Part shown: positions 25,658 to 34,115 of the stretch, piece after piece
How the letters are laid out: each line of letters begins with the position of its first letter
Position numbering within the stretch: the first letter of the stretch is position 1
Assembly: GCF_003931875.1 (NCBI RefSeq)
Contig: NZ_CP034245.1
Span: 3,286,001-3,350,000, forward strand
Length of the DNA stretch: 64,000 nucleotides
Direction: 5' to 3'
From: Microbacterium sp. 10M-3C3
GTDB lineage: Bacteria; Actinomycetota; Actinomycetes; Actinomycetales; Microbacteriaceae
Notes under the pieces: model-generated
Seen by the model: only the letters and a program-made list of their open reading frames with translations
The model's database searches: none
What the model was told of the DNA's origin: nothing
Position numbers and translations under genes: made by a program

Positions 25658-27646
25658 TCAGCTGCGGGCGCGCTCCTGCTCGCGGGCGTCGCGCGCCGCG
25701 AGGGCCGCCAGCTTGGCGTTGTACTCGTCGAGCTCGGCATCGCCCACGCGATCGATGTGCCGGTCGCGGCGACGCTGCATCCGATCGTCCGACCGGCTCC
25801 ACTGGATCGCGACGACGATCGCGAGGATGAGCGTCGGGATCTCGCCGATCGACCACGCGACGCCGCCGCCGGTGTACTGATCCTGCAGGGGGCTCGGCCC
25901 CCACGTGCGGCCCATCGATCCGAACCACTCCGCGACGAACAGGCCCGACTGCATCATGATCGCGATGCCGAAGAAGGCGTGCATCGCCATCACCGCGATG
26001 AGCACGAGCAGCCGCATCGGGTACGGCAGGCGGTACGGCACCGGGTCGACCCCGACGAGCGACAGCACGAAGAGGTATCCGGTGATGAGGAAGTGCGCGA
26101 CCATCCACTCGTGGCCGAGATGGTCGTACAGCGACCAGCGGAAGAGGTCGGTGTAGTAGAAGGCCCACAGCGACCCGATGAACAGGGCGGCCGCGACGTA
26201 GGGGTTCGTCAGCACCTTGGCGACCGGGCTGTGCACGGCCCAGAGGATCCACTCGCGACCGCCGCGCGTGCCGTCCTCGCGCTTGCGGATCGCGCGGGCG
26301 GCGAGGGTGACCGGCGCACCCGACACGAGCAGCAGCGGGATCGCCATCGTCAGCAGCATGTGGCCGAGCATGTGCTGGCTGAACAGATAGTCCTGGTACG
26401 CGTTGATGGGCCCGCTCGTCACCCAGAAGAGCAGCAGCATCCCGAGCGTCCACAGCAGCGTGCGGTGCACGGGCCACGTGTCGCCGCGCTGGCGCAGCCG
26501 CCACACTCCGGCGAGGTAGAAGAACAGCCCGAACGCGACGGCGAACAGCCACAGCAGGTCGACGTCCCACGCCGTGAACCAGCGCTCGAGGGTCAGCTCG
26601 GGCGGCAACGGGGATCCGGTGAGGATCTGGGCCGGACTCCCGAGCGCGGGCGGCGTCGTCGAGCCCGGCGTGGGCGTGCGGGCCAGCGCGGCGGCGGCTC
26701 CGCTCGCGATGCCCATGAACGCGAGCTCGACGGTCACGAGCGCCCAGAAGCGGCGGGATGCACCGTCCTCGCGCGTGCGGCGGATGAGGCGCACCCGGTA
26801 CCACGCACCGAGCGCGCCCATCGCGAGGAGCGCGACGACCTTCACGAGCACGAGCACGCCGTAGGGCGACCACAGCGCCGCCCAGCCGCCGAGGCCGATC
26901 GACGCGCGGACGGTGCCGGAGACGGCGACGACCACGAACGCGGCGAACGCGATGCTCGAGTAGCGCAGGAGCACGTCGGCCATGCGGTCTCGGTCGAGCA
27001 GCGGCCGCACGACCACGAGGAGCACGAGACCGCCGAGCCACACGGCGGCGGCGAGGATGTGGAGCACGAGCGCGACGACGGCGGCGTCGTGGTTCGCCTC
27101 CTCGCCGGAGTGGCCCTGCGTGCCCATCGGCACGAGCGTCGCGACGGCCAAGAGGGCGACGAGGAGCGTCGGTGTCCACGACCGCACGGCGAAGGTGAGG
27201 ACGGTCAGCAGGGCACCGGCGATCGTGGTGATGAGCCACGTGCGGCCGAGCTCGGTCTCGACGAGGAACCGGCCGAGCTGCTGGCCGAACACGGCGTCGG
27301 GGCTCGGCGCGGCGTTGAAGGAGTTGACGAACGTGAAGTAGCCGGTGACGGCGGAGGCGACCGTGAAGAGGGCAGCGCTCACCGAGGCGATGTCGAGGGC
27401 CGCGTCGAACGGGCGCTCGCCGGCGCGGAGCGCGAACAGCGCCAAGACGAGGGAGCCGAGGATGCCGGCGGCGGTGAGGTTGACCGCGAGCGTCGCCGCC
27501 GGAAGCCCCCAGCGCACGACGGGTCCGGGATCGCCCAGCACGAGCGGAGCCGCGCCGCCGCCGTACGCGAGCCCCCAGACGAGCGCCGCCGCGGCGACGA
27601 CGGCCAGCAGCGCGGGGCCGGCCAGGCGCAGGGCTCGGGGGTTCAT
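25658..27646 (-). CDS. CopD-CtaG fusion: copper-linked cytochrome c oxidase assembly membrane protein
   Basis: 662 residues and about 14-16 membrane segments. The first half matches CopD copper-resistance proteins (HILAAAVWLGGLVLLVVV with its conserved His). The second half is a caa3-type CtaG assembly protein (FYLAGVWRLRQRGD, FSQHMLGHMLLTMAIPLLLV, DHLGHEWMVAHFLITGYLF). Such fusions are common in Actinobacteria and are thought to supply copper to the oxidase CuB centre. The tail is charged and cytosolic. It stands alone, downstream of HU on the same strand. Confidence 0.88.
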   Translation of the reverse strand: MNPRALRLAGPALLAVVAAAALVWGLAYGGGAAPLVLGDPGPVVRWGLPAATLAVNLTAAGILGSLVLALFALRAGERPFDAALDIASVSAALFTVASAVTGYFTFVNSFNAAPSPDAVFGQQLGRFLVETELGRTWLITTIAGALLTVLTFAVRSWTPTLLVALLAVATLVPMGTQGHSGEEANHDAAVVALVLHILAAAVWLGGLVLLVVVRPLLDRDRMADVLLRYSSIAFAAFVVVAVSGTVRASIGLGGWAALWSPYGVLVLVKVVALLAMGALGAWYRVRLIRRTREDGASRRFWALVTVELAFMGIASGAAAALARTPTPGSTTPPALGSPAQILTGSPLPPELTLERWFTAWDVDLLWLFAVAFGLFFYLAGVWRLRQRGDTWPVHRTLLWTLGMLLLFWVTSGPINAYQDYLFSQHMLGHMLLTMAIPLLLVSGAPVTLAARAIRKREDGTRGGREWILWAVHSPVAKVLTNPYVAAALFIGSLWAFYYTDLFRWSLYDHLGHEWMVAHFLITGYLFVLSLVGVDPVPYRLPYPMRLLVLIAVMAMHAFFGIAIMMQSGLFVAEWFGSMGRTWGPSPLQDQYTGGGVAWSIGEIPTLILAIVVAIQWSRSDDRMQRRRDRHIDRVGDAELDEYNAKLAALAARDAREQERARS

Positions 27647-27725
27647 GCCTCCAGCCTAGGCGCGGGTCGCTGGGCGCGAGGCGAGTGCGCCGGGCCGGGG
27701 GCGGCCGCAAGTGCGGCCGGAAACG

Positions 27726-27758
27726 GCGAGAGGGGGATGCGCCGCATCCCCCTCTCGC
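27726..27758 (-). terminator. Perfect hairpin terminator after the HU gene
   Basis: A perfect 15-bp stem, GCGAGAGGGGGATGC (27726-27740) with its complement (27744-27758), loop GCC, lies 35 bp beyond the HU stop. On the minus strand CGTTTCC follows. A second small stem GGCGCCGT/ACGGCGCC sits at 27763-27780. Confidence 0.75.
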
Positions 27759-27792
27759 TGAGGGCGCCGTGACGGCGCCGTCGTGGACTGCC

Positions 27793-28080
27793 TTACTTGA
27801 CGGCGGCCTTCAGCTTGGAGCCGGCCGTGACCTTGACGCGCTTGCCGGCGGGGATGGCGATCTCCTCGCCCGTCTGCGGGTTGCGGCCGGTGCGGGCCGA
27901 GGTCTCGACCTGCTCGAACGCGATCCAGCCGGGGATCGAGACCTTGCTGCCCTTGGCGACGGCCTCGGAGACCGTGGAGAAGAGGGAGTCGAGCACGCCC
28001 GAGACGGCGGACTGGCTCTGGCCCGTGGCGCTGGCGATGCTCGCGACGAGTTCGGTCTTGGTGATGGACTTGTCAGCCAT
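27793..28080 (-). CDS. hup: HU-family DNA-binding protein
   Basis: 95 residues, the classic bacterial HU length. It has the N-terminal dimer helices (ITKTELVASIASATGQSQSA) and the beta-arm with the conserved RTGRNPQTGEEIAIPAGK signature. It bends and compacts DNA as a dimer. The ATG at 28080 is preceded by GGAGGAC. Unlike mycobacterial HupB it lacks a Lys-rich C-terminal tail. It is a single-gene unit bounded by the strong terminator downstream. Confidence 0.95.
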   Translation of the reverse strand: MADKSITKTELVASIASATGQSQSAVSGVLDSLFSTVSEAVAKGSKVSIPGWIAFEQVETSARTGRNPQTGEEIAIPAGKRVKVTAGSKLKAAVK

Positions 28081-28364
28081 TCGGTTGTCCTCCAGGCGGC
28101 AGAGCCGCCTCTTGCTACATCGGACGGAGGGAAAGTCCTCCGGTGGTCGGATCGACCGCCTCGAACATACCAACGCACCCCGGAATTCCGCGGATTTTGG
28201 GGCCTTTCCGTCCGCTTTGCCCGGCGTGTCGCGGTGCCGGTGGGGTTTGTGTGACCCGTGGGGCGCACCGCGCTCCGTTCGCAGAGGATGCGGGGGCGGG
28301 GGCGGACATGCGGGAGGGCGGGGGCTCCGGAGAACCCCCGCCCTTCCGCGGATGCGTTGCTGGC

Positions 28365-28670
28365 TTACCAGGACGACTTGGTCACGCCGGGCAGCTCGCC
28401 ACGGTGCGCCATGTCGCGGAAGCGGACACGCGAGATGCCGAACTTGCTCAGCACACCGCGGGGGCGACCGTCGATCGCGTCGCGGCTGCGCAGGCGCACG
28501 GGCGACGCGTTGCGCGGCAGCTTCTGCAGGCCGACGCGGGCGGCCTCGCGCTGCTCGTCGGTCGAGTTGGGGTCGACCAGGGCCTTCTTCAGTTCGAGGC
28601 GCTTCGCGGCGTAACGGTCGACGACCTCCTGGCGCTGCTTGTTGCGCGCGATCTTGCTCTTCTTGGCCAT
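28365..28670 (-). CDS. rpsN: 30S ribosomal protein uS14, zinc-free type
   Basis: 101 residues with the uS14 core ([21 protein letters not shown] at the end, split as [11 protein letters not shown] and VTKSSW) and without the CxxC zinc ribbon of the 61-residue form, so it is the long C-minus version. It binds 16S rRNA in the small-subunit head. It is the last gene of the bL28-bL33-uS14 operon; bL33 ends 5 bp upstream. In other Actinobacteria such C-minus sets are Zur-controlled replacements, but no Zur box is visible here. Confidence 0.96.
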   Translation of the reverse strand: MAKKSKIARNKQRQEVVDRYAAKRLELKKALVDPNSTDEQREAARVGLQKLPRNASPVRLRSRDAIDGRPRGVLSKFGISRVRFRDMAHRGELPGVTKSSW

Positions 28671-28674
28671 GAGA

Positions 28675-28845
28675 TCAGCGCTCCTCTCGGAAGTCCACGT
28701 GCTTGCGCACGACGGGGTCGTACTTCTTGAGCACGATGCGGTCGGGGTTGTTGCGGCGGTTCTTGCGCGTCACGTAGGTGTACCCCGTGCCGGCCGTCGA
28801 ACGCAGCTTGATGATGGGACGGACGTCCTGAGCCTTCTTGGCCAT
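28675..28845 (-). CDS. rpmG: 50S ribosomal protein bL33, zinc-free type
   Basis: 56 residues (begins [16 protein letters not shown], ends KHVDFREER), typical bL33 length. It contains [15 protein letters not shown] and no CxxC pairs, so it is the C-minus form. Its ATG overlaps the bL28 stop by one base. It is too short for many gene finders but unmistakable. Confidence 0.96.
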   Translation of the reverse strand: MAKKAQDVRPIIKLRSTAGTGYTYVTRKNRRNNPDRIVLKKYDPVVRKHVDFREER

Positions 28846-29081
28846 CAGAGCTTCACCCCCCGGGCGATCATGTCCTTGACGACCGACTCGATGCCGCGGG
28901 CGTCAATGACCTTCATGCCCTTGGCCGACACGTTGATCGTGATCTTCCGGCCGAGCGAGGGGACGAAGTAGGTCTTCTTCTGCACGTTCGGGTCGAAGCG
29001 GCGCTTCGTCCGGCGGTGCGAGTGCGAGATGTTGTGACCGAAGCCGGGAACCGCTCCGGTCACCTGGCACACTGCTGCCAT
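28845..29081 (-). CDS. rpmB: 50S ribosomal protein bL28
   Basis: 78 residues: [20 protein letters not shown] then [16 protein letters not shown] and the C-terminal [12 protein letters not shown]. Only one Cys, so the zinc-binding Cys set is absent. First gene of the three-gene ribosomal operon; GGAGACATCACC stands upstream of its start. It binds 23S rRNA near the E site. Confidence 0.96.
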   Translation of the reverse strand: MAAVCQVTGAVPGFGHNISHSHRRTKRRFDPNVQKKTYFVPSLGRKITINVSAKGMKVIDARGIESVVKDMIARGVKL

Positions 29082-29138
29082 GGTGATGTCTCCTTAGTAC
29101 CGTGACACCGGACGGTGCCACCCAAGATCCCTTGTCTG

Positions 29139-29160
29139 CCCTTCGACAGGCTCAGGGACC
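29139..29160. repeat. Interspersed TTCGACAGGCTCAGGGACC motif
   Basis: CCCTTCGACAGGCTCAGGGA, followed by CC, is an imperfect palindrome (CCCT...AGGG) that recurs in intergenic DNA of Microbacteriaceae. It stands in the leader of the ribosomal operon. Only one copy is seen in this window; the genome-wide claim rests on general knowledge. Confidence 0.5.
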
Positions 29161-29261
29161 GGTGCGACCCGGCTCGAGCATGAAGGAGGACGAACTGCGT
29201 GCTGGAGTGCGCGCAGACAAGAGATCAGCTTAGCAGACGCCGCGCTGTACCCCGATCCCGC

Positions 29262-30330
29262 TCAGCCGACCGGTTGCGACACGCGGATGAGTCCGTCGGG
29301 ATCGGCCTCGGCGACCACACCCCGCAGCCGCTCGATCGTCTCCTCGGGGTAGAACGCGGATGCGGCGGTCTGCTCCTCCACGAAGTTCTTCACCGCGAAC
29401 GGCGCGGCGTGCGGTCGCAGGGCGTCGACGATGTCGGCTGCGGCGGAGCGCACACGCCCGCAGCGGCGCGATCAGGGCGGCCGCGGCATCCGGATCGTCC
29501 TGGATCGCCACCTCGATCGCGGCGAACGCCCGGCCGCGCAGCGGCTCCGGAACCATCGGCAGCGGCGGGAAGCGCATCGCGCGCACGAGCGAGCCGACGC
29601 CGTCGGGGACAGTCCCGACCCACTCGCGCCACGCCGCGGCCACCTCGGGGAGGCGCTCGAGCGGCCACAGCATGCCGCCCGCCACGAGTTGCGTGAGGGG
29701 GTGGAGGCGCAGCTCCGCAGCCGTGACGACGACCGGGGCCGACCCGCCGCGCGCCGCCCAGAAGAGGTCGGCGCCGTTGTCGCCGTCGAGGCGCACCACC
29801 CGGCCCTGGGCGTCGACTCCCTCGAGGGCGACGATGCCGTTGGCCGCGAGTCCGTGCGACCGCGAGAGCCATCCGAGTCCGCCGCCGAGGGAGAACCCGA
29901 CGATGCCGACGGTGGGTGCGAATCCGGCGATCACCGCGAGCCCGTGCTCGGCGGCGGCGACCGCCGCGGCCCGGGCCTGCACTCCGGCGCCGACCCGGAT
30001 GGTGCGCGCGTCGGCGTCGACCGAGATGTCCGTGAGCCGCGAGGTGCGCAGGAGGATCGTGTCGTCCAGTCCGCCGACGGCGCGGGCGTTGTGCCCGGTG
30101 GCCTGCGGCGCGACCCGCAGTCCCAGCCGGCGGGCGTGCGCGATCGTGGTGACGACGTCGTCGACGTCGGCGGCGACCACCACCGCGACGGGCCGCTGAT
30201 CGACGAGCACCTGCCACGACCGGCGGGCGTCGTCCCATCCCGGCTCCCCGGGCACGAACAGCTCGCCGTGCAGGGCGGCTCTCAGGGCGCGCAGGTGCTC
30301 TCCGGGCAGGACGGACGCGTTCGTGGACAT
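29262..30330 (-). pseudogene. BBE-like FAD-binding oxidoreductase, frameshifted and internally deleted
   Basis: From ATG 30330 the first 290 residues are a normal FAD-PCMH oxidase half: VAPQATGHNARAVGG (covalent-FAD region), VGIVGFSLGGGLGWLSRSHG, then the start of the substrate domain. At about 29455 the frame is lost. The C-terminal berberine-bridge signature is still readable in another frame (KNFVEEQTAASAFYP, then RLRGVVAEADPDGLIRVSQP) down to the stop at 29262. Relatives are about 450 residues, so roughly 100 residues are also missing between the two parts. Most likely a decayed gene rather than a sequencing slip. Confidence 0.75.
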
Positions 30331-30404
30331 CAAGGCTCCGATCCGGGGATGCTGTCGCGCGGCGCCCCGCGACGGCCTCAGTGTTGTCCGCGCCGCCCGG
30401 CAGG

Positions 30405-31076
30405 TCAAGAGTCGCGCGCGCCGCGGCCCCACCGGAACGGCGACACCGTCGAATTGCCGTCGATCCAGAATCGCCACGGGAAAGCGTCGGTCCCGGCGAC
30501 GCCCGCGACGCCGACGCGCGGCCCGGACACGACGGCCGCGACGGGCTCGACGGGCAGGGCGAGGCGCGCCACAGCACCGGCCTGCGGGGCGCCGGTCACC
30601 GCGTCGATGCCGTCATGCACGGGGTGGCGGAGGCCGACGGCGTCGCCGAGGCGCCCGGGTCCGCGAGCGAGGTCGCGCGGTGCGCGCACGACGCCGCGAC
30701 GCGCGAGCCGGCGCCGGGTCGCCGCATCCGCCCCCTCGACGATCTCGCCGGCGCGCAGCAGCACTCCGCCGGCGACGCCCTCGGGGCCGCACACGACGTT
30801 CACGCACGAGTGGATGCCGTGGCTGAGGTACACGTACAGGTGCCCCGGCTCGCCCCACATCGTGGCGTTACGCGCGGTGGGCCCCATCCGTGCGTGGGAT
30901 CCGGGGTCGGGCACGTCACCCGTGCCGCGCCCGTGGTACGCCTCGACCTCCGTGAGCCGCACCACGACCGTCTCGCCGTCGACGACCGTCTCCAAGCGCG
31001 CGCCGAGCAGCCGCGGCGCGACCTCGAGCGGCAGTCCGGCGAGATCGGCGCGACGCGCGGGCCGGGTCGCGCTCAT
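30405..31076 (-). CDS. mpg: DNA-3-methyladenine glycosylase (Mpg/AAG family)
   Basis: 223 residues with the AAG fold signatures: LLGARLETVV, the catalytic Glu region VRLTEVEAYHG, HARMGPTARNATMWG, GHLYVYLSHGIHSCVNVVCG and RGPGRLGDAVGL. It removes alkylated purines as the first step of base excision repair. Its ATG overlaps the preceding small membrane-protein stop (ATGA), making it the third gene of the Fur-family operon. The intact catalytic Glu and intercalating Tyr indicate function. Confidence 0.92.
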   Translation of the reverse strand: MSATRPARRADLAGLPLEVAPRLLGARLETVVDGETVVVRLTEVEAYHGRGTGDVPDPGSHARMGPTARNATMWGEPGHLYVYLSHGIHSCVNVVCGPEGVAGGVLLRAGEIVEGADAATRRRLARRGVVRAPRDLARGPGRLGDAVGLRHPVHDGIDAVTGAPQAGAVARLALPVEPVAAVVSGPRVGVAGVAGTDAFPWRFWIDGNSTVSPFRWGRGARDS

Positions 31077-31390
31077 CCCGCGGGCACCTGGCACCACGAC
31101 AGCGCGAAGCCGCCGAACCCGACGACCTCCTCGCCCGTCGCGATCTCGACGATGCGGGTCTCGACGCGTTCGGGCAGCGGCAGCCGGTACCGGTCGTACG
31201 GGTTGGCCGCCGCATCCGGGGCGAGGGTGATGCCGTCCCGGGCGCGGGTGGGGAGGGCCTCGCCGAACACCGCCGGGGCGAAGGCGTCGATCGCGAACAG
31301 CACGAGCACGGCGGCCAGCCCCGCGACGAGCCACAGCGGTCCGCGCCCGCGCGTGCGGGGGCGGAGAGGAGCGGTGCGGGTCTGGGTCAC
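31073..31390 (-). CDS. Small single-span membrane protein of unknown function
   Basis: 105 residues: basic N-terminus (RPRTRGRGP), one helix (LWLVAGLAAVLVLFAIDAF) and an outer domain ending VVGFGGFALSWCQVPAG. GTG start overlaps the Fur-family stop (GTGA), and its stop overlaps mpg (ATGA), so three genes are translated in a chain. I recognise no family; its place in a metal-regulator operon is the only clue. Confidence 0.6.
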   Translation of the reverse strand: MTQTRTAPLRPRTRGRGPLWLVAGLAAVLVLFAIDAFAPAVFGEALPTRARDGITLAPDAAANPYDRYRLPLPERVETRIVEIATGEEVVGFGGFALSWCQVPAG

Positions 31391-31791
31391 GCTTTCTCGG
31401 CGGCGGCCGCGGTGCACGACGCGCACAGGCCGAAGATGTCGACGATGTGGGCGGCGTCGGTGAAGCCGTGCTGGGCCGCTGTGGCGCGCGCCCACTGCTC
31501 GACATCGGTCGCCTCGATCTCCACCGTCAGCCCGCACGAGCGGCAGATGAGGTGGTGGTGGTGGCCGCTGGACGTGCACGCGCGGAAGAGGTTCTCGCCT
31601 TCGGGGCTCTGCAGCGAATCCGCCTCACCCTGCGCGGCCATGCCGGCGAGGGTGCGGTACACCGTGGCCAGCCCGATGCCCGTGTTCTCCTCACGCAGGG
31701 TGGCGTGCAGCGACTGGGCGCTGACGAACCCGCGGGCATCCGACAGCGCCTCGCGCACGCGTTCGCGCTGCCACGTGTTGCGCTGAGCCAT
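31387..31791 (-). CDS. zur: Fur-family metal regulator, probably Zur
   Basis: 134 residues. The winged helix contains TWQRERVREALSDARGFVSA and TGIGLATVYRTLAGMAAQG. The metal sites show HHHHLICRSCG and a C-terminal CASC pair, giving the structural Zn(Cys)4 site, and the His cluster of the sensing site. Absence of a hydrogen-peroxide-sensing PerR pattern and the presence of a Zur-box-controlled znuACB operon 2.5 kb upstream favour Zur over Fur. In Actinobacteria Fur iron control is usually by DtxR, consistent with the iron box seen elsewhere. Confidence 0.85.
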   Translation of the reverse strand: MAQRNTWQRERVREALSDARGFVSAQSLHATLREENTGIGLATVYRTLAGMAAQGEADSLQSPEGENLFRACTSSGHHHHLICRSCGLTVEIEATDVEQWARATAAQHGFTDAAHIVDIFGLCASCTAAAAEKA

Positions 31792-31927
31792 GTCCAGGAT
31801 TCTACCGGCGGGCGCTGTGGATCGGCCGGGGGCCGCCGCGCGGGATCCGCCGCCCTCCTCGCCCCCGGCGCCTGAGAGACGAACGATCTAGGCCGCGGTG
31901 GCCGGCGTCAGGCGGCGGTAGTCCGCG

Positions 31928-32440
31928 TCAGGAGCGACGGTAGGCCGATCCATCCGGCGCTCGGGCGACGAGCCCGGCGTCGACGAGGCGACGACGCAGG
32001 AGGGCCACGTCGGGGGTGAGCGCGGCGAGGCGCTCACCGAGCTCGCGCTCGGACAGCACCTCGTCGGGCGCGAGGACCCGGTCGGTGACCAGGCCGAGCA
32101 GGGCGGCGCGGTCGGCCGCCCGCGACGGGTACTGGCGGATGCGGCCGTCGGAGCCGAGGAACCGCTCGGGGCCGGTCGCGCGCGCCGGGCGGTCGGCGCC
32201 GAGGACGGCACGCAGGCCCGCGGTCGTCGTGACCGGCACCCCGTCCGCGTCATCCACGAGCCCTGCCGCCCGCAGCGCCTCGAGCACGTGCCGGCGGCGC
32301 GAGGGGGACAGGCCCGCGAACGCCTCCTCGGCCGACTGCCCGAGCACGAGCCTCGCGTAGGCCGTGCGAGCGGCGTCGTTGACGAGGGCCGCGACGATCG
32401 GCCGCCACGCCGGCTCGGCCGGACGCTCCGGCGCGGTCAC
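31928..32440 (-). CDS. DUF2087-type small protein in the znu operon
   Basis: 170 residues. The central LGSDGRIRQYPSRAADRAALL segment (two halves LGSDGRIRQYP and SRAADRAALL) is the DUF2087 hallmark; the N-terminal part is helical and resembles an ArsR-like winged helix (SPSRRRHVLEALRAAGLVD). It could be a regulator. GTG start overlaps the znuB stop (GTGA), so it is the last gene of znuACB and probably zinc-repressed with it. Role unproven. Confidence 0.7.
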   Translation of the reverse strand: MTAPERPAEPAWRPIVAALVNDAARTAYARLVLGQSAEEAFAGLSPSRRRHVLEALRAAGLVDDADGVPVTTTAGLRAVLGADRPARATGPERFLGSDGRIRQYPSRAADRAALLGLVTDRVLAPDEVLSERELGERLAALTPDVALLRRRLVDAGLVARAPDGSAYRRS

Positions 32441-33300
32441 GCGCGTGCCCGCGTCACGCGGCCGCGGCGTGCGCCGACGAGCCGGCACACGAGGTAGATC
32501 GCGAACGAGATCGTGGTGATGTACGGGCTCACGGGCAGCGTGCCGGCCACGGCGAGCAGGATGCCGCCCACCGCCGAGACGAAGCCGAACAGCGCCGACA
32601 GCAGCGGCACAGAGAGCGGACCGGTCGCCACACGCATCGCGGCGGCGGCCGGGGTCACCAGCAGCGCCATGACGAGCAGCGCGCCGATGATGTGCACGGC
32701 GACGGCGACGACGAGGCCGAGCAGCAGCATGAACCCGAGCGACACGGCGGTCGTCGGGACCCCGCGGGCGGCCGCCGATTCGGGGTCGAGCGAGTCGAAG
32801 CGAAGCGGCCGCCACATCAGCACCAGGGCCGCCAGGGCGACGAGGCAGATCACGGCCAGCACGCCCAGCTGTCCCGACTGAACCGACACGATCTGCCCGG
32901 TGAGCAGGCTGAAGCGGTTGGCGCTGCGGCCGTTGTAGAGCGACAGGAACAGGATGCCCAGGCCCAGCCCGAAGGGCATGAGCACGCCGATGATCGAATT
33001 GCGGTCGCGCGCACGCGCGCCGAGCCATCCGATGATCCCGGCCGCGAGGATCGATCCGACGATCGATCCCGTGACGACGTCGAACCCGAACAGCAGCGCG
33101 GCCGACGCGCCTGCGAACGAGAGCTCGCTGATCCCGTGCACCGCGAAGGCCATGTCGCGCTGCATCACGAACACGCCGATGAGCCCGCCGACCACGCCGA
33201 GGAGCGCGCCGGCCCACACCGAGTTCTGCACGAGGCCGAGGATCGCCCCATACTGCGCGACCCCACCGAAGAGGGCGTTCGCGATGTCGTCGCCGTTCAC
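32437..33300 (-). CDS. znuB: Zinc ABC transporter permease ZnuB
   Basis: 287 residues, about eight membrane segments. ABC-3 family features: VMQRDMAFAVHGISELSFAG, a glycine-rich FGLGLGILFLSLY, and DPESAAARGVPTTAV (the coupling helix). It forms the channel for zinc (or manganese) delivered by ZnuA. GTG start overlaps znuC by GTGA. Confidence 0.93.
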   Translation of the reverse strand: MNGDDIANALFGGVAQYGAILGLVQNSVWAGALLGVVGGLIGVFVMQRDMAFAVHGISELSFAGASAALLFGFDVVTGSIVGSILAAGIIGWLGARARDRNSIIGVLMPFGLGLGILFLSLYNGRSANRFSLLTGQIVSVQSGQLGVLAVICLVALAALVLMWRPLRFDSLDPESAAARGVPTTAVSLGFMLLLGLVVAVAVHIIGALLVMALLVTPAAAAMRVATGPLSVPLLSALFGFVSAVGGILLAVAGTLPVSPYITTISFAIYLVCRLVGARRGRVTRARA

Positions 33301-34115
33301 GCGTCGCCCTCCTCGTCGTGGTGGTGGTGCGCGGCGTCGGCATCCGGCGCTCCGACCACGACGAGGCGTCCGCCCGCGCGCAGCACGTACACCGGCGCGC
33401 CGTACAGCGCGGACAGGGTCTCGGAGTTGAGCACCTCGTCGGGGCGGCCCAGCATGAAGCGTCCGCCCGCGAGGTACAGAATGCGGTCGACCGTGTCGAG
33501 GATCGGGTTGATGTCGTGCGTCACGAGCAGCACGGCCGCACCGGATTCGCGCCGGTGGCGGTCGATGAGCCGGATGACCGCCTGCTGGTTGGCGAGGTCG
33601 AGGCTCGTGAGGGGCTCGTCGCACAGCAGCAGCTTCGGGTCGTCGGCGAGCGCCTGCCCCACGCGCAGCCGCTGCTGCTCGCCCCCCGAGAGGAGGCCGA
33701 CCGGGCGCGAGGCGAACTCCTCCGCCCCGACCGCCGCGACGAGCGCGTCGACACGGTCGCGGTCGCGGCGGCGCGGCAGCGGGAGTCCGAAGCGGTGCCC
33801 GTTGACGCCGAGGCCGAGCACGTCGCGCCCGCGCATCGCGGTGTCGCGCGGCAGCGGACGCTGCTGCGGGATGTACCCGATGCGGCGGTTGCCGCTGCGC
33901 GTCACCGGCTCGCCGAGCGCTTCCATCCGTCCGGAGCTGAGCTTCTCGAGCCCGAGGATCGCGCGCAGCAGCGTCGTCTTGCCGGCCCCGCTCGGCCCGA
34001 GCACCGCGACGAGCTCGCCCGCCTCGAGCACGAGATCCAGCCCGCTCCACAGCTCTCGCCCGCCGCGTCGGAGCGCGGCGGACGAGATGCGGAGCGGGCC
34101 CTGCCCGTCGGTCAC
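33297..34115 (-). CDS. znuC: Zinc ABC transporter ATPase ZnuC
   Basis: 272 residues: Walker A GPSGAGKTT, Q-loop IGYIPQQRPLP, signature LLSGGEQQRLRVGQAL, Walker B LLLCDEPLTSLD and switch VLLVTHDI. A C-terminal His-rich tail (HHHHDEEGDA) may hold zinc. The GTG start at 34115 overlaps the znuA stop; the frame is open 45 bp further upstream but inside znuA. It energises import through ZnuB. Confidence 0.93.
   Translation of the reverse strand: MTDGQGPLRISSAALRRGGRELWSGLDLVLEAGELVAVLGPSGAGKTTLLRAILGLEKLSSGRMEALGEPVTRSGNRRIGYIPQQRPLPRDTAMRGRDVLGLGVNGHRFGLPLPRRRDRDRVDALVAAVGAEEFASRPVGLLSGGEQQRLRVGQALADDPKLLLCDEPLTSLDLANQQAVIRLIDRHRRESGAAVLLVTHDINPILDTVDRILYLAGGRFMLGRPDEVLNSETLSALYGAPVYVLRAGGRLVVVGAPDADAAHHHHDEEGDA

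Noticed and set aside
25757..27772. Plus-strand 671-residue open frame opposite the CtaG/CopD gene
   Set aside because: It is a high-GC antisense shadow made mostly of Arg, Glu, His and Gly; the membrane protein on the minus strand has real family motifs.
29082..29230. Zur box before the ribosomal operon
   Set aside because: No palindrome of the TGAAAATCATTTTCA type is present; only an interspersed repeat was found.
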